DNA from: an uncultured Helicobacteraceae bacterium
GTDB taxonomy: Bacteria > Campylobacterota > Campylobacteria > Campylobacterales > Helicobacteraceae
Length of the DNA: 64,000 bases
Direction: 5' to 3'
Assembly: GCA_944323755.1 (NCBI GenBank)
Contig: CALUTR010000004.1
Location: 124,001 to 188,000 of the forward strand
Positions 56,167 to 64,000 of the stretch are shown piece after piece. Position numbers and translations under genes: made by a program. The notes under the pieces are model-generated. The model was not told where the DNA came from, did no database searches, and saw only the letters and a program-made list of their open reading frames with translations. Position 1 is the first letter of the stretch. Each line of letters opens with the position of its first letter.

Positions 56167-57606
56167 ATGAGTAAGAAAGCAGATAGAGCAAATGCGATAA
56201 AAGAATTTTTCAAATTTTGCAGCGATAATGAAGTTGAATTTGTAGATTTTAGATTTACTGATATTAAGGGGACTTGGCATCATATCAGTTTTTCTATGAG
56301 TGCAGTTGATGAGGAAAGCTTTAATGGCGTTCCAATAGATGGCTCATCACTCCCAGCTTGGCAGCCAATTAATAAATCTGATATGCTACTTATCCCAGAT
56401 CCAGTTAGATATTTTTTAGATCCTTTTACAGCTGATACTACTATTGTGGTTTTCTGTGATATTTGGGATATTTATAAGAATCAACCATATGAAAAATGCC
56501 CTAGAAGTATTGCAAAAAGATCAGTTGAGTATCTAAAAGAGCAAGGTATTGGTGATGTTGCTTATTTTGGTCCAGAAAATGAATTTTTCGTATTTGATAG
56601 CATAAAAATGAAAGATACAATTAATTGTCAATATTATGAGATTGATACAGAAGAGGGTGAGTGGAATAGAGATAGAGAGTTTGAAGGTGGGGTTAATATA
56701 GGACATAGAAGTGGGACAAAAGGCGGATATTTCCCAACTCCACCAATTGATACTATGGTTGATATTAGGGCAGAAATGGTAAAGGTTCTAAACCAAGTTG
56801 GTTTAGAGACATTTGTCGTTCATCACGAAGTTGGTCAAGCACAATGTGAAATAGGAGTAAAATTTGGTGATCTATTAGAAGCAGCTGATAATGTTCAAAA
56901 ACTCAAATATGTCGTGAAAATGGTTGCCCATCTAAATGGTAAGACTGCTACATTTATGCCAAAGCCTCTTTATGGTGATAATGGAAGTGGTATGCATGTG
57001 CATATTAGTATTTGGAAAGATGGAAAAAATCTCTTTGCAGGTAAGGAATATCAAGGATTAAGTGAAATGGCATTATTTTATTTAGGTGGCGTGTTAAAGC
57101 ACGCAAGAAGTATCGCAGCCTTCACAAATGCCTCTACAAATTCATATAAGAGGCTGATTCCAGGGTTTGAAGCACCAAGTATTCTTAGCTATTCTGCTCA
57201 AAATAGGAGTGCAAGTGTTAGGATTCCATACAATAGTGGTGAAAAAGCAAAGAGAATGGAATTTAGATTTCCAGATAGCTCTAGCAATCCTTATTTAGCT
57301 TTTGCTTCATTGTTGATGGCAGGTTTAGATGGTATAGCAAATAAGATTCACCCAGGTCAGCCTATGGATATCAATCTATTTGATCTAACTCTTGATGAGA
57401 TTCGAGAAAGAAATATAAAGCAGCTTCCACATACTTTACGAAGTGCTATAGAAGAGATGCTTGCAGATAGAGAGTTTTTAAAATGTGGTGATGTGTTTAG
57501 TGAAGAGTTTTTACAAACTTACAAAGCATACAAATTTGAAACAGAAATTTGGCCTTGGGAGGCAAGACCACATCCATTTGAATTCGTAAGCACATATTCT
57601 TGCTAA
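56167..57606 (+). CDS. glnA: Glutamine synthetase GlnA, lacking the adenylylation tyrosine
   Basis: 479 residues, type I. Family marks are [34 protein letters not shown] near residue 272, and [16 protein letters not shown]. It makes glutamine from glutamate and ammonia. The adenylylation site that reads NLYDL in E. coli is NLFDL here (F405), so control by adenylylation is not possible at that residue, as reported for H. pylori. ATG at 56167 is chosen over an in-frame start 18 bases earlier because AAGGAG fits it. Confidence 0.96.
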   Translation: MSKKADRANAIKEFFKFCSDNEVEFVDFRFTDIKGTWHHISFSMSAVDEESFNGVPIDGSSLPAWQPINKSDMLLIPDPVRYFLDPFTADTTIVVFCDIWDIYKNQPYEKCPRSIAKRSVEYLKEQGIGDVAYFGPENEFFVFDSIKMKDTINCQYYEIDTEEGEWNRDREFEGGVNIGHRSGTKGGYFPTPPIDTMVDIRAEMVKVLNQVGLETFVVHHEVGQAQCEIGVKFGDLLEAADNVQKLKYVVKMVAHLNGKTATFMPKPLYGDNGSGMHVHISIWKDGKNLFAGKEYQGLSEMALFYLGGVLKHARSIAAFTNASTNSYKRLIPGFEAPSILSYSAQNRSASVRIPYNSGEKAKRMEFRFPDSSSNPYLAFASLLMAGLDGIANKIHPGQPMDINLFDLTLDEIRERNIKQLPHTLRSAIEEMLADREFLKCGDVFSEEFLQTYKAYKFETEIWPWEARPHPFEFVSTYSC

Positions 57607-57622
57607 GAATTTCAAATCTTTT

Positions 57623-58264
57623 ATGATTAAAGATACTTGCGTAGTTTTATGTGGTGGTAAAAGTAGCAGAATGGGCTTTAATAAGGTCATTCTGCCTTTT
57701 GGTGATTATAGGCTTATTACTTATCAAATCATAAAGTTATCGCAAATATTTTCTAACATAGTCATTTCTCTTAAAGAAAGCAAAAAAGATGAAATATTCA
57801 ATATCTTATATGATGATATATCAAAATATAATGCTAAAAATCCCGCAATAAACACAGAATCAATACAAATTGTCACTGAAGATTTGAGACATTTTAGTCC
57901 TTTATTTGGTATTTTGAATTGTTTTGAACAGCTGCATCATAGCAGTTTATTTTTTATTCCAATTGACTGCCCTTTTATAAAGTTTAATACGATTTCTACA
58001 ATTATAGATCATAGTGAAAATTATGATGTGATTTATGCTAGAGATTCTGTTAAATTGCACCCTTTAATTGGAATTTGGAAATCAGATATAAAAGATAAGA
58101 TTGCAAAATCACTAGAAAAAAATCAATTTAAAATCATTGACTTTTTATCTTTATGTGATACTAAATCCATTTGTTTTGATGCATATGAATTCATTAATCT
58201 AAATACAAAGCAAGATTATAAAAATGCAATAGAGATCCTAAAGGAAAGTTATGGCACAGAGTGA
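57623..58264 (+). CDS. mobA: Molybdenum cofactor guanylyltransferase MobA
   Basis: 213 residues. The nucleotide-binding loop LCGGKSSRMGFNK is at about 9-21 and IPIDCPFI supplies the metal Asp. It adds GMP to molybdopterin for enzymes such as formate dehydrogenase. Its end overlaps the flhB start by 14 bases. Confidence 0.9.
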   Translation: MIKDTCVVLCGGKSSRMGFNKVILPFGDYRLITYQIIKLSQIFSNIVISLKESKKDEIFNILYDDISKYNAKNPAINTESIQIVTEDLRHFSPLFGILNCFEQLHHSSLFFIPIDCPFIKFNTISTIIDHSENYDVIYARDSVKLHPLIGIWKSDIKDKIAKSLEKNQFKIIDFLSLCDTKSICFDAYEFINLNTKQDYKNAIEILKESYGTE

Positions 58265-59309
58265 AGAAAAAACAGAACTCCCTAGTGAACATAAAAAGCA
58301 AAAGGCAAGAGAAGAGGGTAATGTAGGCAAAAGCCAAGAAGTTACCGGGTTTTTAGCTTTATTATTTGGGTTTGGAATTATATTTTTCTTATTTCCATTT
58401 TTGGGTGAGAGGATAAAGAATCTATTTGTTTATGTTATGAAATTTAATCTTGATGATTTTAATGATTTAGGCACGCTTAATTTAGCGATTTTTATTATTA
58501 AAGAAAGTATTATTATTGTTGCTCCGATATTTTTAGTTTTAATGATTGCTACAATCGCTGGTAATGTAGCACAATTTGGCTTTCTAATCACTATTAAAAC
58601 AATTATTCCAAAATTTTCAAAAATCAATATGATCACAGGATTTAAAAATGTGATTTCATTAAAAAAGTTATTAGATGGTTTGCTTATCACGCTAAAAGTT
58701 TCAATCGCATTAAGTCTTGGATTCTTTATATTTTTGGGATTTTTGCAAGAGCTACCAAATATCGCATTTTTGAATATTTTTTCTCAATTGATGTGGCTAA
58801 GAGATAAGGCATTGATACTTGGATCAATACTGCTTATTTTATTTTTCTTTATGGCTGCGCTTGATTTTTATATTCGTAGAAAGCAATATATTCAAAGTTT
58901 AAAAATGACAAAACAAGAGGTAAAAGATGAATATAAACAATTACAGGGGAATCCGCAGATTCGAGCTAGGATTCGCCAAACAATGCGAAAAATGTCATCA
59001 AGGAAAATGTTAGCAAATGTATCAAAAGCGACTGTTGTTGTTACAAATCCAACACATTATGCAGTTGCATTGAAGTTTGTATTGCACGAAGATGTAGCGC
59101 CAATTGTCGTGGCAAAAGGCACAGATTTATTAGCAATTAAAATTAAAGAAATAGCAAGAGAGCATAATATCCCAATTAGAGATCAGCCAAAACTAGCAAG
59201 AGAGCTTTATAGGTTATGTGAAGTTGATGATTATATTCCACAAGAATTATTTAGGGCTGTGGCACAAGTATTGCAAACTACAGAACAAATTGCATCGCAA
59301 ATGAAATAA
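58251..59309 (+). CDS. flhB: Flagellar type III export switch protein FlhB
   Basis: 352 residues with four membrane segments (about 25-210) and a cytoplasmic C-terminal domain with the self-cleaving site N266-P-T-H (VVTNPTHYAVALKF). Cleavage between N and P changes substrate class from rod/hook to filament, triggered by FliK, also encoded in this window. Start codon inside the end of mobA. Confidence 0.96.
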   Translation: MAQSEEKTELPSEHKKQKAREEGNVGKSQEVTGFLALLFGFGIIFFLFPFLGERIKNLFVYVMKFNLDDFNDLGTLNLAIFIIKESIIIVAPIFLVLMIATIAGNVAQFGFLITIKTIIPKFSKINMITGFKNVISLKKLLDGLLITLKVSIALSLGFFIFLGFLQELPNIAFLNIFSQLMWLRDKALILGSILLILFFFMAALDFYIRRKQYIQSLKMTKQEVKDEYKQLQGNPQIRARIRQTMRKMSSRKMLANVSKATVVVTNPTHYAVALKFVLHEDVAPIVVAKGTDLLAIKIKEIAREHNIPIRDQPKLARELYRLCEVDDYIPQELFRAVAQVLQTTEQIASQMK

Positions 59310-59395
59310 AACAAGATTATTTATTTTAAGTATTAAGTGTTTTTAATGAAATCAAGGCTAAAATAAGCATTTTTTATTTTATCTAAAGGTTTGAT

Positions 59396-60751
59396 ATGCG
59401 CAAAAAAAGCAGTAATTTTCCATTTTATATTATTTTAATTGTGATTGTCTGCTTGTGCGTTTTTGTATATTTTTCTCCAAAATTTGAACGAACACCGCCA
59501 AAAATAGAAGTGCCTAGTATGACTTATTGGAATCTCAAATGGAATGTCCCAATAAAAATTTCAGATTCTAGTGGCATTAGGTCATATAAAGTTAGTTTAA
59601 TTAGAGATAATGATAATATAGTTTTAGAAGAATACATTAGTAGTGAGTTTAAGACTAATATAGAATTCAATCTTCCAATTCCAAAGATAAATATCTTAAA
59701 TGGTGATACATTGAGATATAAAATAGAAGCTATTGATAACAGCAAATATAATTTTTTTCTTGGCAATGTATCAGAAAAAGAATTTAACATTATTGTTGAT
59801 ACAGAGCCGCCTCAAGCAGGAATTATCGCAATGAGTAATAAAATTACTCGAGGTGGCAGTGGCGTGGTTGTATTTTTTGCAAAGGATGACAATCTAGCAA
59901 ATATTTCAATTAGTAATGGATATCAGAGTTTTGTTGCTTTTCCATTTTTAAAAGATGGGTATTATGCAAGTATTATCCCTTGGTCTATACATAATCCAAA
60001 TTTTAAAGGGAGGATTATAGTCGAAGATAAAGCAGGTAATATCAAGCGCTCAAATATCGGATTTGCAAGATATGCTAGAAATTATCGCACCTCTACTTTG
60101 ACGCTAAAAGATAGTTTCATTGATAATAAAATCTCATCTGTTATTGAAAATGTAAGCTCTATACCTATAGATATTTTTAAATCAAGAATGGAGATGTTTA
60201 GATATGCAAATGAGACTATTAGAGGTAATGATGAAAAGATAATTAATTCTAAAATATTAAATATAGAATTAGAAGATAAACATCAAATCAACGCTTTTAA
60301 GCCACTTAAAGATTCTGTTGTTGTTGGGCTTTTTGGTGATCATAGAAAGTATGTATTAAATAATGAATCTGCAGGAGAATCTTATCATTTAGGGATAGAT
60401 TTGGCTAATATTAAAAATGCACAGGTATTTGCATCAAATGATGGAGTTGTTGTTTTAAAAGAGAGTCTTGGAATCTATGGCAATACCATTGTTATAGATC
60501 ATGGACTTGGTATTTCTACTTTGTATTCACATTTAAGTGAATTTTATGTCAAAGAGGGTGATGTTGTAAAAAAAGGTGATGTGATAGCAAGAACTGGCGC
60601 AACAGGGCTTGCTTTTGGTGATCATTTACATTTTGGTGTATTGATACAAGGTGTTTTTGCTCTAAGTGCAGAGTGGATGGATAGTAGATGGCTTAAGGTT
60701 AACATTAATGATGTATTAGATGAAGCAGTAAATATAATAGAGAATAAATAA
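59396..60751 (+). CDS. M23-family peptidoglycan endopeptidase
   Basis: 451 residues. An N-terminal membrane anchor (about 9-27) is followed by two Ig-like periplasmic parts (about 40-230) and a C-terminal lysostaphin-type domain with zinc site H331-x-G-x-D335 (SYHLGIDL) and H410-L-H412 (GDHLHFGV). It cuts peptide bridges in the cell wall, as Helicobacter shape proteases do. It corresponds by position to HP1054. It overlaps minC by one base (TAATG). Confidence 0.85.
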   Translation: MRKKSSNFPFYIILIVIVCLCVFVYFSPKFERTPPKIEVPSMTYWNLKWNVPIKISDSSGIRSYKVSLIRDNDNIVLEEYISSEFKTNIEFNLPIPKINILNGDTLRYKIEAIDNSKYNFFLGNVSEKEFNIIVDTEPPQAGIIAMSNKITRGGSGVVVFFAKDDNLANISISNGYQSFVAFPFLKDGYYASIIPWSIHNPNFKGRIIVEDKAGNIKRSNIGFARYARNYRTSTLTLKDSFIDNKISSVIENVSSIPIDIFKSRMEMFRYANETIRGNDEKIINSKILNIELEDKHQINAFKPLKDSVVVGLFGDHRKYVLNNESAGESYHLGIDLANIKNAQVFASNDGVVVLKESLGIYGNTIVIDHGLGISTLYSHLSEFYVKEGDVVKKGDVIARTGATGLAFGDHLHFGVLIQGVFALSAEWMDSRWLKVNINDVLDEAVNIIENK

Positions 60752-61374
60752 TGCCAAAAATAGATCAACAAAATATCAGAATCTTCCATATATTGGGTGA
60801 TAATAGTGATGATGAGTTATTGGAGTTTTTGAAAAAAAGCCTTCCGCTTTTTAAAGGATATTTGCTTGTATTTGATCATTTAAGTGATTGCGTAAAAGAA
60901 TTTTTGGATTCTAGTGATGTTGATTATGTTAAAAATAAACATCTTAGATTTGCAGATAATAAAGAAAAAACAGCAAATATTTTAAAGAAAATCAATGTTC
61001 AAAACAATATTGAGTCACAAAAAAATGATAATTTATATTCAACTTCGCAAAATATTGACTTATCATCTGTAAAATCAAAATTTATAACCAAATTGGTTAG
61101 AAGTGGTGAGCGTATTGTAAATAATGGCGATATTTTAGTCTTTAATCGTGTTAATAGTGGAGCAGAGATAGATAGTCAAAATAATATTTGCATTTTTGGT
61201 GAGTGTAGCGGCGATGTGAAATGTGAAGGAGAGTTTTTGATATTATCTAAAATAATAAAAGGCAAGGTGATGTTTCAAGGCGAGATAATCACACCCAATA
61301 TGCTGAAATATAAGCTAAATCTCATCTATAAGGAAAATAATAATTTAAACATTAAAGATATTTTGTCGCTTTAG
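60751..61374 (+). CDS. minC: Septum-site inhibitor MinC
   Basis: 207 residues. A Toprim-like N-terminal part is followed, from about 105, by the MinC C-terminal beta-helix (VRSGERIVNNGDILVFNRVNSGAEI..NNICIFGECSG). It blocks FtsZ away from mid-cell with MinD. TAATG overlap with the M23 gene; 28 bases before lpxC. Confidence 0.9.
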   Translation: MPKIDQQNIRIFHILGDNSDDELLEFLKKSLPLFKGYLLVFDHLSDCVKEFLDSSDVDYVKNKHLRFADNKEKTANILKKINVQNNIESQKNDNLYSTSQNIDLSSVKSKFITKLVRSGERIVNNGDILVFNRVNSGAEIDSQNNICIFGECSGDVKCEGEFLILSKIIKGKVMFQGEIITPNMLKYKLNLIYKENNNLNIKDILSL

Positions 61375-61402
61375 AATCTAGAAATTCATTAAGGTGGTTA
61401 TG

Positions 61403-62296
61403 ATGAATCAAAGAACTATAAAAAATAGTGTTGAGTTAGTTGGTATTGGACTTCATAAAGGCGTATCTGTGAAGATGATTCTAGAGCCTTTGAGTGAAAA
61501 TAGTGGGATTGTATTTTTTAGAAGTGATTTAGGTGTAAGCATAAAATTATCACCTGATAATGTCATAGATACCACTTTGGCAACGGTACTTGGAAAAGGT
61601 GATGCAAGAATCTCTACAATAGAGCATTTATTGTCTGCTATACACGCATATGGTATTGATAATCTTAGAATCGTATTAGATAACGAAGAAGTGCCTATAA
61701 TGGACGGTAGCTCTATAGGTTATTGTATTTTATTAGATGAGGCAGGTATAGTAGAGCAAAATGCAAAAAAAATGGCAATTGCTATCAAGAAACCTATTGA
61801 GATTAATGATGGAGAAAAATTTGTAAAAGTTGAACCTAGTAATCAAACTATTTTTGATTTTACGATTAATTTTGATCATCAATCAATTAAAGAACAGCAT
61901 TATAAATTTGTGTACTCAATACAAGCTTACAAAGATGAGATTGCGCGTGCTAGGACATTTGGATTTCTGCAAGAAGTAAATTATTTACGTTCTATTGGTC
62001 TTGCAAAAGGTGGTGATTTGTCAAATTGTATAGTCCTTGATGAGAGCGGGATTTTAAACAAAGATGGTCTTAGATATAAAGAGGAATTTGTAAGGCATAA
62101 AATATTAGATGCTATCGGTGATATGAGTATTCTTGGAATGCCACTTATTGGGACATATATATCATTTGCTGGTAGCCATAAGCTTAATCATTTTTTAACC
62201 AAAAAAATCTTATCACAAAGTGATGCATTTGAGATAGTAACATTAGAAGATAGTATCAAAGAAGAGAATCTCCAGTATGCAACGACAAAAGTGTGA
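61403..62296 (+). CDS. lpxC: UDP-3-O-acyl-N-acetylglucosamine deacetylase LpxC
   Basis: 297 residues. Zinc and catalytic marks are [30 protein letters not shown] and [13 protein letters not shown]. It commits sugar to lipid A synthesis. ATG at 61403 is used, not the in-frame GTG/ATG at 61394-61400, because AAGGTGG spaces it properly and [19 protein letters not shown] is the family start. Confidence 0.96.
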   Translation: MNQRTIKNSVELVGIGLHKGVSVKMILEPLSENSGIVFFRSDLGVSIKLSPDNVIDTTLATVLGKGDARISTIEHLLSAIHAYGIDNLRIVLDNEEVPIMDGSSIGYCILLDEAGIVEQNAKKMAIAIKKPIEINDGEKFVKVEPSNQTIFDFTINFDHQSIKEQHYKFVYSIQAYKDEIARARTFGFLQEVNYLRSIGLAKGGDLSNCIVLDESGILNKDGLRYKEEFVRHKILDAIGDMSILGMPLIGTYISFAGSHKLNHFLTKKILSQSDAFEIVTLEDSIKEENLQYATTKV

Positions 62297-62738
62297 TGTT
62301 GTTTTAGTTAGTGTTTCATCTCCAATTTTACTTGGAGTGTATATTGATAATAAATTATTTAAAAAATTCAAACTTTATGGTAAAACAAGTGACGTTTTAT
62401 TTGCAATGTTTTATGATGTTAAGCGTGAATACTCGATATCTAGAGTGTTTTATGCAAATGGACCAGGTAATTTTAGCTCTCTTAAACTTACTCATATTTT
62501 TTTGCAAACATTAAGTATTGTAGAAAATATAGAGCTTTTTTGTGTGGATTCTTTCTATTTCACTAAAGATAACTTTATAGAGGCTTATGGTAAAATCCAT
62601 TTTTTTAAAGAAAATGATGATATTAAAACAACAAAATTGGAGATCAAAAAAAGTGCGGTATTTGAGTTACCTGACATAGTAGATTCTACAAAATTTAGTA
62701 ATTATTGTTTTCCACTTTATATTTTACCTGCTGTATAG
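62277..62738 (+). CDS. Short TsaB-like protein (reduced t6A factor)
   Basis: 153 residues that look like the first half of TsaB. The [19 protein letters not shown] stretch mirrors TsaB's GPGSFTGLRIG, after an ASKHA-type start. The C-terminal half is missing or very short (TsaB is about 220-230). It would help TsaD make t6A in tRNA. Overlaps lpxC by 20 bases. H. pylori has a protein of similar place, HP1051. Confidence 0.6.
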   Translation: MQRQKCDVVLVSVSSPILLGVYIDNKLFKKFKLYGKTSDVLFAMFYDVKREYSISRVFYANGPGNFSSLKLTHIFLQTLSIVENIELFCVDSFYFTKDNFIEAYGKIHFFKENDDIKTTKLEIKKSAVFELPDIVDSTKFSNYCFPLYILPAV

Positions 62739-62746
62739 GAGTTTGA

Positions 62747-63625
62747 TTGATATTAAGGGTTCCTGCTACAAGTGCAAATCTAGGTCCAGGATTTGACACT
62801 CTTGGATTATCTCTTGGTTTGTATAATCGATTTAAGATTGCACCATCGATAGTGCAAAGTATTAAGATTGATGGGCAGGGTTGCAACATTCCAAAGCTTT
62901 TAAAAGATAATAATTTTATAAAAATTTTTAAAGATGTTTATTGTGAATTAAGTGGTGAAAAAAAGGAATTTAGTTTTTATTTGAAAAATGAGATTCCTAT
63001 TTCTCGTGGTCTTGGAAGTAGTTCTGCTGTTGTGGTTGGGGCTATCGTTTCTGCTTATGAGGTATTAAAAGTGCCATATACACGAGATATGATTTTATCT
63101 AGAGCTATTAAATATGAAAAACATCCAGATAATATCACTCCCGCAGTAAATGGTGGATTTAATATCGCTATGATAAAGAACTCAAAAGTATTTTATATAA
63201 AACATAAGATCCCAAATGATATCAAGGCTGTTGTTGTCATTCCAGATAAATCCATATCCACAAGATATTCAAGAAAGACATTGCCAAAGCATTATAGTCT
63301 GCAAGATGCTGTGTTTAATATATCTCGTTCATCAATGATATCTGGAATATTTTTATCAAAACGATGGAATCTGTTAAAGATAGCAGCAGAGGATAGAATC
63401 CATCAAGATAAGAGAATGGCTTTGCTTCCAGCATTGTTTTCTGTCCGTAAGGAAGCGATAAAAAAAGGTGCTTTAATGAGTGTTCTCTCAGGTAGTGGCT
63501 CGACATTTTTGAATATTTGTTATCGTGATGATTCATCTAGGATTGCAAAACATCTAAGTGATAAATTTAGGGATTTTAGAGTGCTAGAGTTAGAATTCGA
63601 CAATAATGGATTTATTATGGAATAG
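62747..63625 (+). CDS. thrB: Homoserine kinase ThrB
   Basis: 292 residues of the GHMP kinase family. LRVPATSANLGPGFDTLGLSLG lies at the start and the ATP loop PISRGLGSSSAVVVGA near residue 86. It phosphorylates homoserine for threonine synthesis. Start TTG at 62747, with AGGAG five bases upstream; no nearer ATG fits. Confidence 0.93.
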   Translation: MILRVPATSANLGPGFDTLGLSLGLYNRFKIAPSIVQSIKIDGQGCNIPKLLKDNNFIKIFKDVYCELSGEKKEFSFYLKNEIPISRGLGSSSAVVVGAIVSAYEVLKVPYTRDMILSRAIKYEKHPDNITPAVNGGFNIAMIKNSKVFYIKHKIPNDIKAVVVIPDKSISTRYSRKTLPKHYSLQDAVFNISRSSMISGIFLSKRWNLLKIAAEDRIHQDKRMALLPALFSVRKEAIKKGALMSVLSGSGSTFLNICYRDDSSRIAKHLSDKFRDFRVLELEFDNNGFIME

Positions 63626-63637
63626 GCTTTTGATATA

Positions 63638-63922
63638 ATGATAAAAATAAGAATGTGTATTTGCTGCAGGCAAAGATTTCTGCAAGATTCTCTTTTGAGA
63701 TTGCAAATAAAAGATGGGGCTTTGTGTTTATATACTATGAGTGGCAGGAGCTTTTATATTTGTAAAGATTGCGTAACACAAGTAAAAGTAGTTAGCATCA
63801 TTTGTAGAATTTTTAAAATAAAAAATAATGAAAATTTAGTGAATTTTTTTAAGGAGATATCTCATAAATGGCAAAAGAACAACTACCAAAAGTTAAAGTA
63901 TCAGAAATCGCAAGAGATTTAG
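63638..63922 (+). CDS. YlxR/DUF448-family RNA-binding protein
   Basis: 94 residues with MCICCRQRF at the start, [10 protein letters not shown], as in YlxR (RnpM). It sits before infB as in many bacteria and overlaps it by 55 bases in another frame, which is unusually long. Confidence 0.85.
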   Translation: MIKIRMCICCRQRFLQDSLLRLQIKDGALCLYTMSGRSFYICKDCVTQVKVVSIICRIFKIKNNENLVNFFKEISHKWQKNNYQKLKYQKSQEI

Positions 63923-64000
63923 GCATAAAAGCTAAAGATGTTTTGCTTAAGGCAAGTGAAATTGGTATTGAAATAAAAAGTGTAAATAGTAGTGTTGAAC
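63868..64000 (+). CDS. infB: Translation initiation factor IF-2, N-terminal part, runs off the window
   Basis: ATG at 63868 with AAGGAG before it. The 44 visible residues ([20 protein letters not shown]) match the IF-2 N-terminal domain. The rest lies beyond the right edge. Confidence 0.9.
   Translation, partial: MAKEQLPKVKVSEIARDLGIKAKDVLLKASEIGIEIKSVNSSVE

Overview
The window is a low-GC bacterial chromosome segment from a Campylobacterota species, most likely a non-pylori member of the genus Helicobacter. Four things point there. The gene string M23 peptidase-minC-lpxC-short TsaB-like-thrB-ylxR-infB and the fliK-flgD-flgE unit match Helicobacter gene order as I remember it. The cbb3 oxidase operon carries a DUF4006 gene. 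The first outer-membrane protein resembles the Helicobacter Hof-type family. Surface-glycan genes carry long poly-G tracts.

Layout. 0-8.4 kb: tail of an unidentified gene, a Hof-like outer-membrane protein, a YhbP-like protein, a LysE-type exporter, and a pstS-pstC-pstA-pstB-response regulator-histidine kinase operon on the minus strand. 8.5-16.9 kb is an accessory zone with much gene damage. It holds a reverse transcriptase of the defence (UG/Abi) type frameshifted at its catalytic motif, a frameshifted AcfC-like binding protein, ilvD, a decayed DUF262-HNH endonuclease, a phase-variable membrane glycosyltransferase, a frameshifted FrxA-like nitroreductase and a phase-variable FkbM methyltransferase. 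16.9-24 kb: typA and a sigma54-type fliK-flgD-flgE operon. 24-30 kb: a TRIC-type channel, a membrane glycosyltransferase, threonine ammonia-lyase, an EamA exporter and a third poly-G-controlled membrane glycosyltransferase. 30-34.4 kb: the ccoNOQP operon with four small accessory genes. The phase-variable glycosyltransferase is joined directly to the end of this operon. 34.6-43 kb: luxS, a CopZ-like metallochaperone, an alpha-2-macroglobulin lipoprotein and penicillin-binding protein 1C. 43-50 kb: phase-variable licD, nrdA, ppk, a TetR regulator and an outer-membrane protein. 50-64 kb: tRNA-Arg, a large secreted orphan protein, dnaG, a sigma54-type FlgP-like lipoprotein pair, glnA, mobA, flhB and the M23-to-infB string.

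How it works together. The window combines core respiration, motility and cell-envelope genes with four contingency loci, two of them GT-C-type glycosyltransferases, one an FkbM methyltransferase and one a LicD transferase. Each has a run of 9-11 G inside its coding frame, and all four are out of frame as written. Phosphate uptake is led by a binding protein whose two halves are in circularly permuted order. Two good sigma54 sites mark the hook operon and the FlgP-like lipoproteins as parts of the flagellar programme.

No rRNA, CRISPR array, insertion sequence or intact prophage was seen. All calls come from reading motifs and remembered family sequences; no database search was run.
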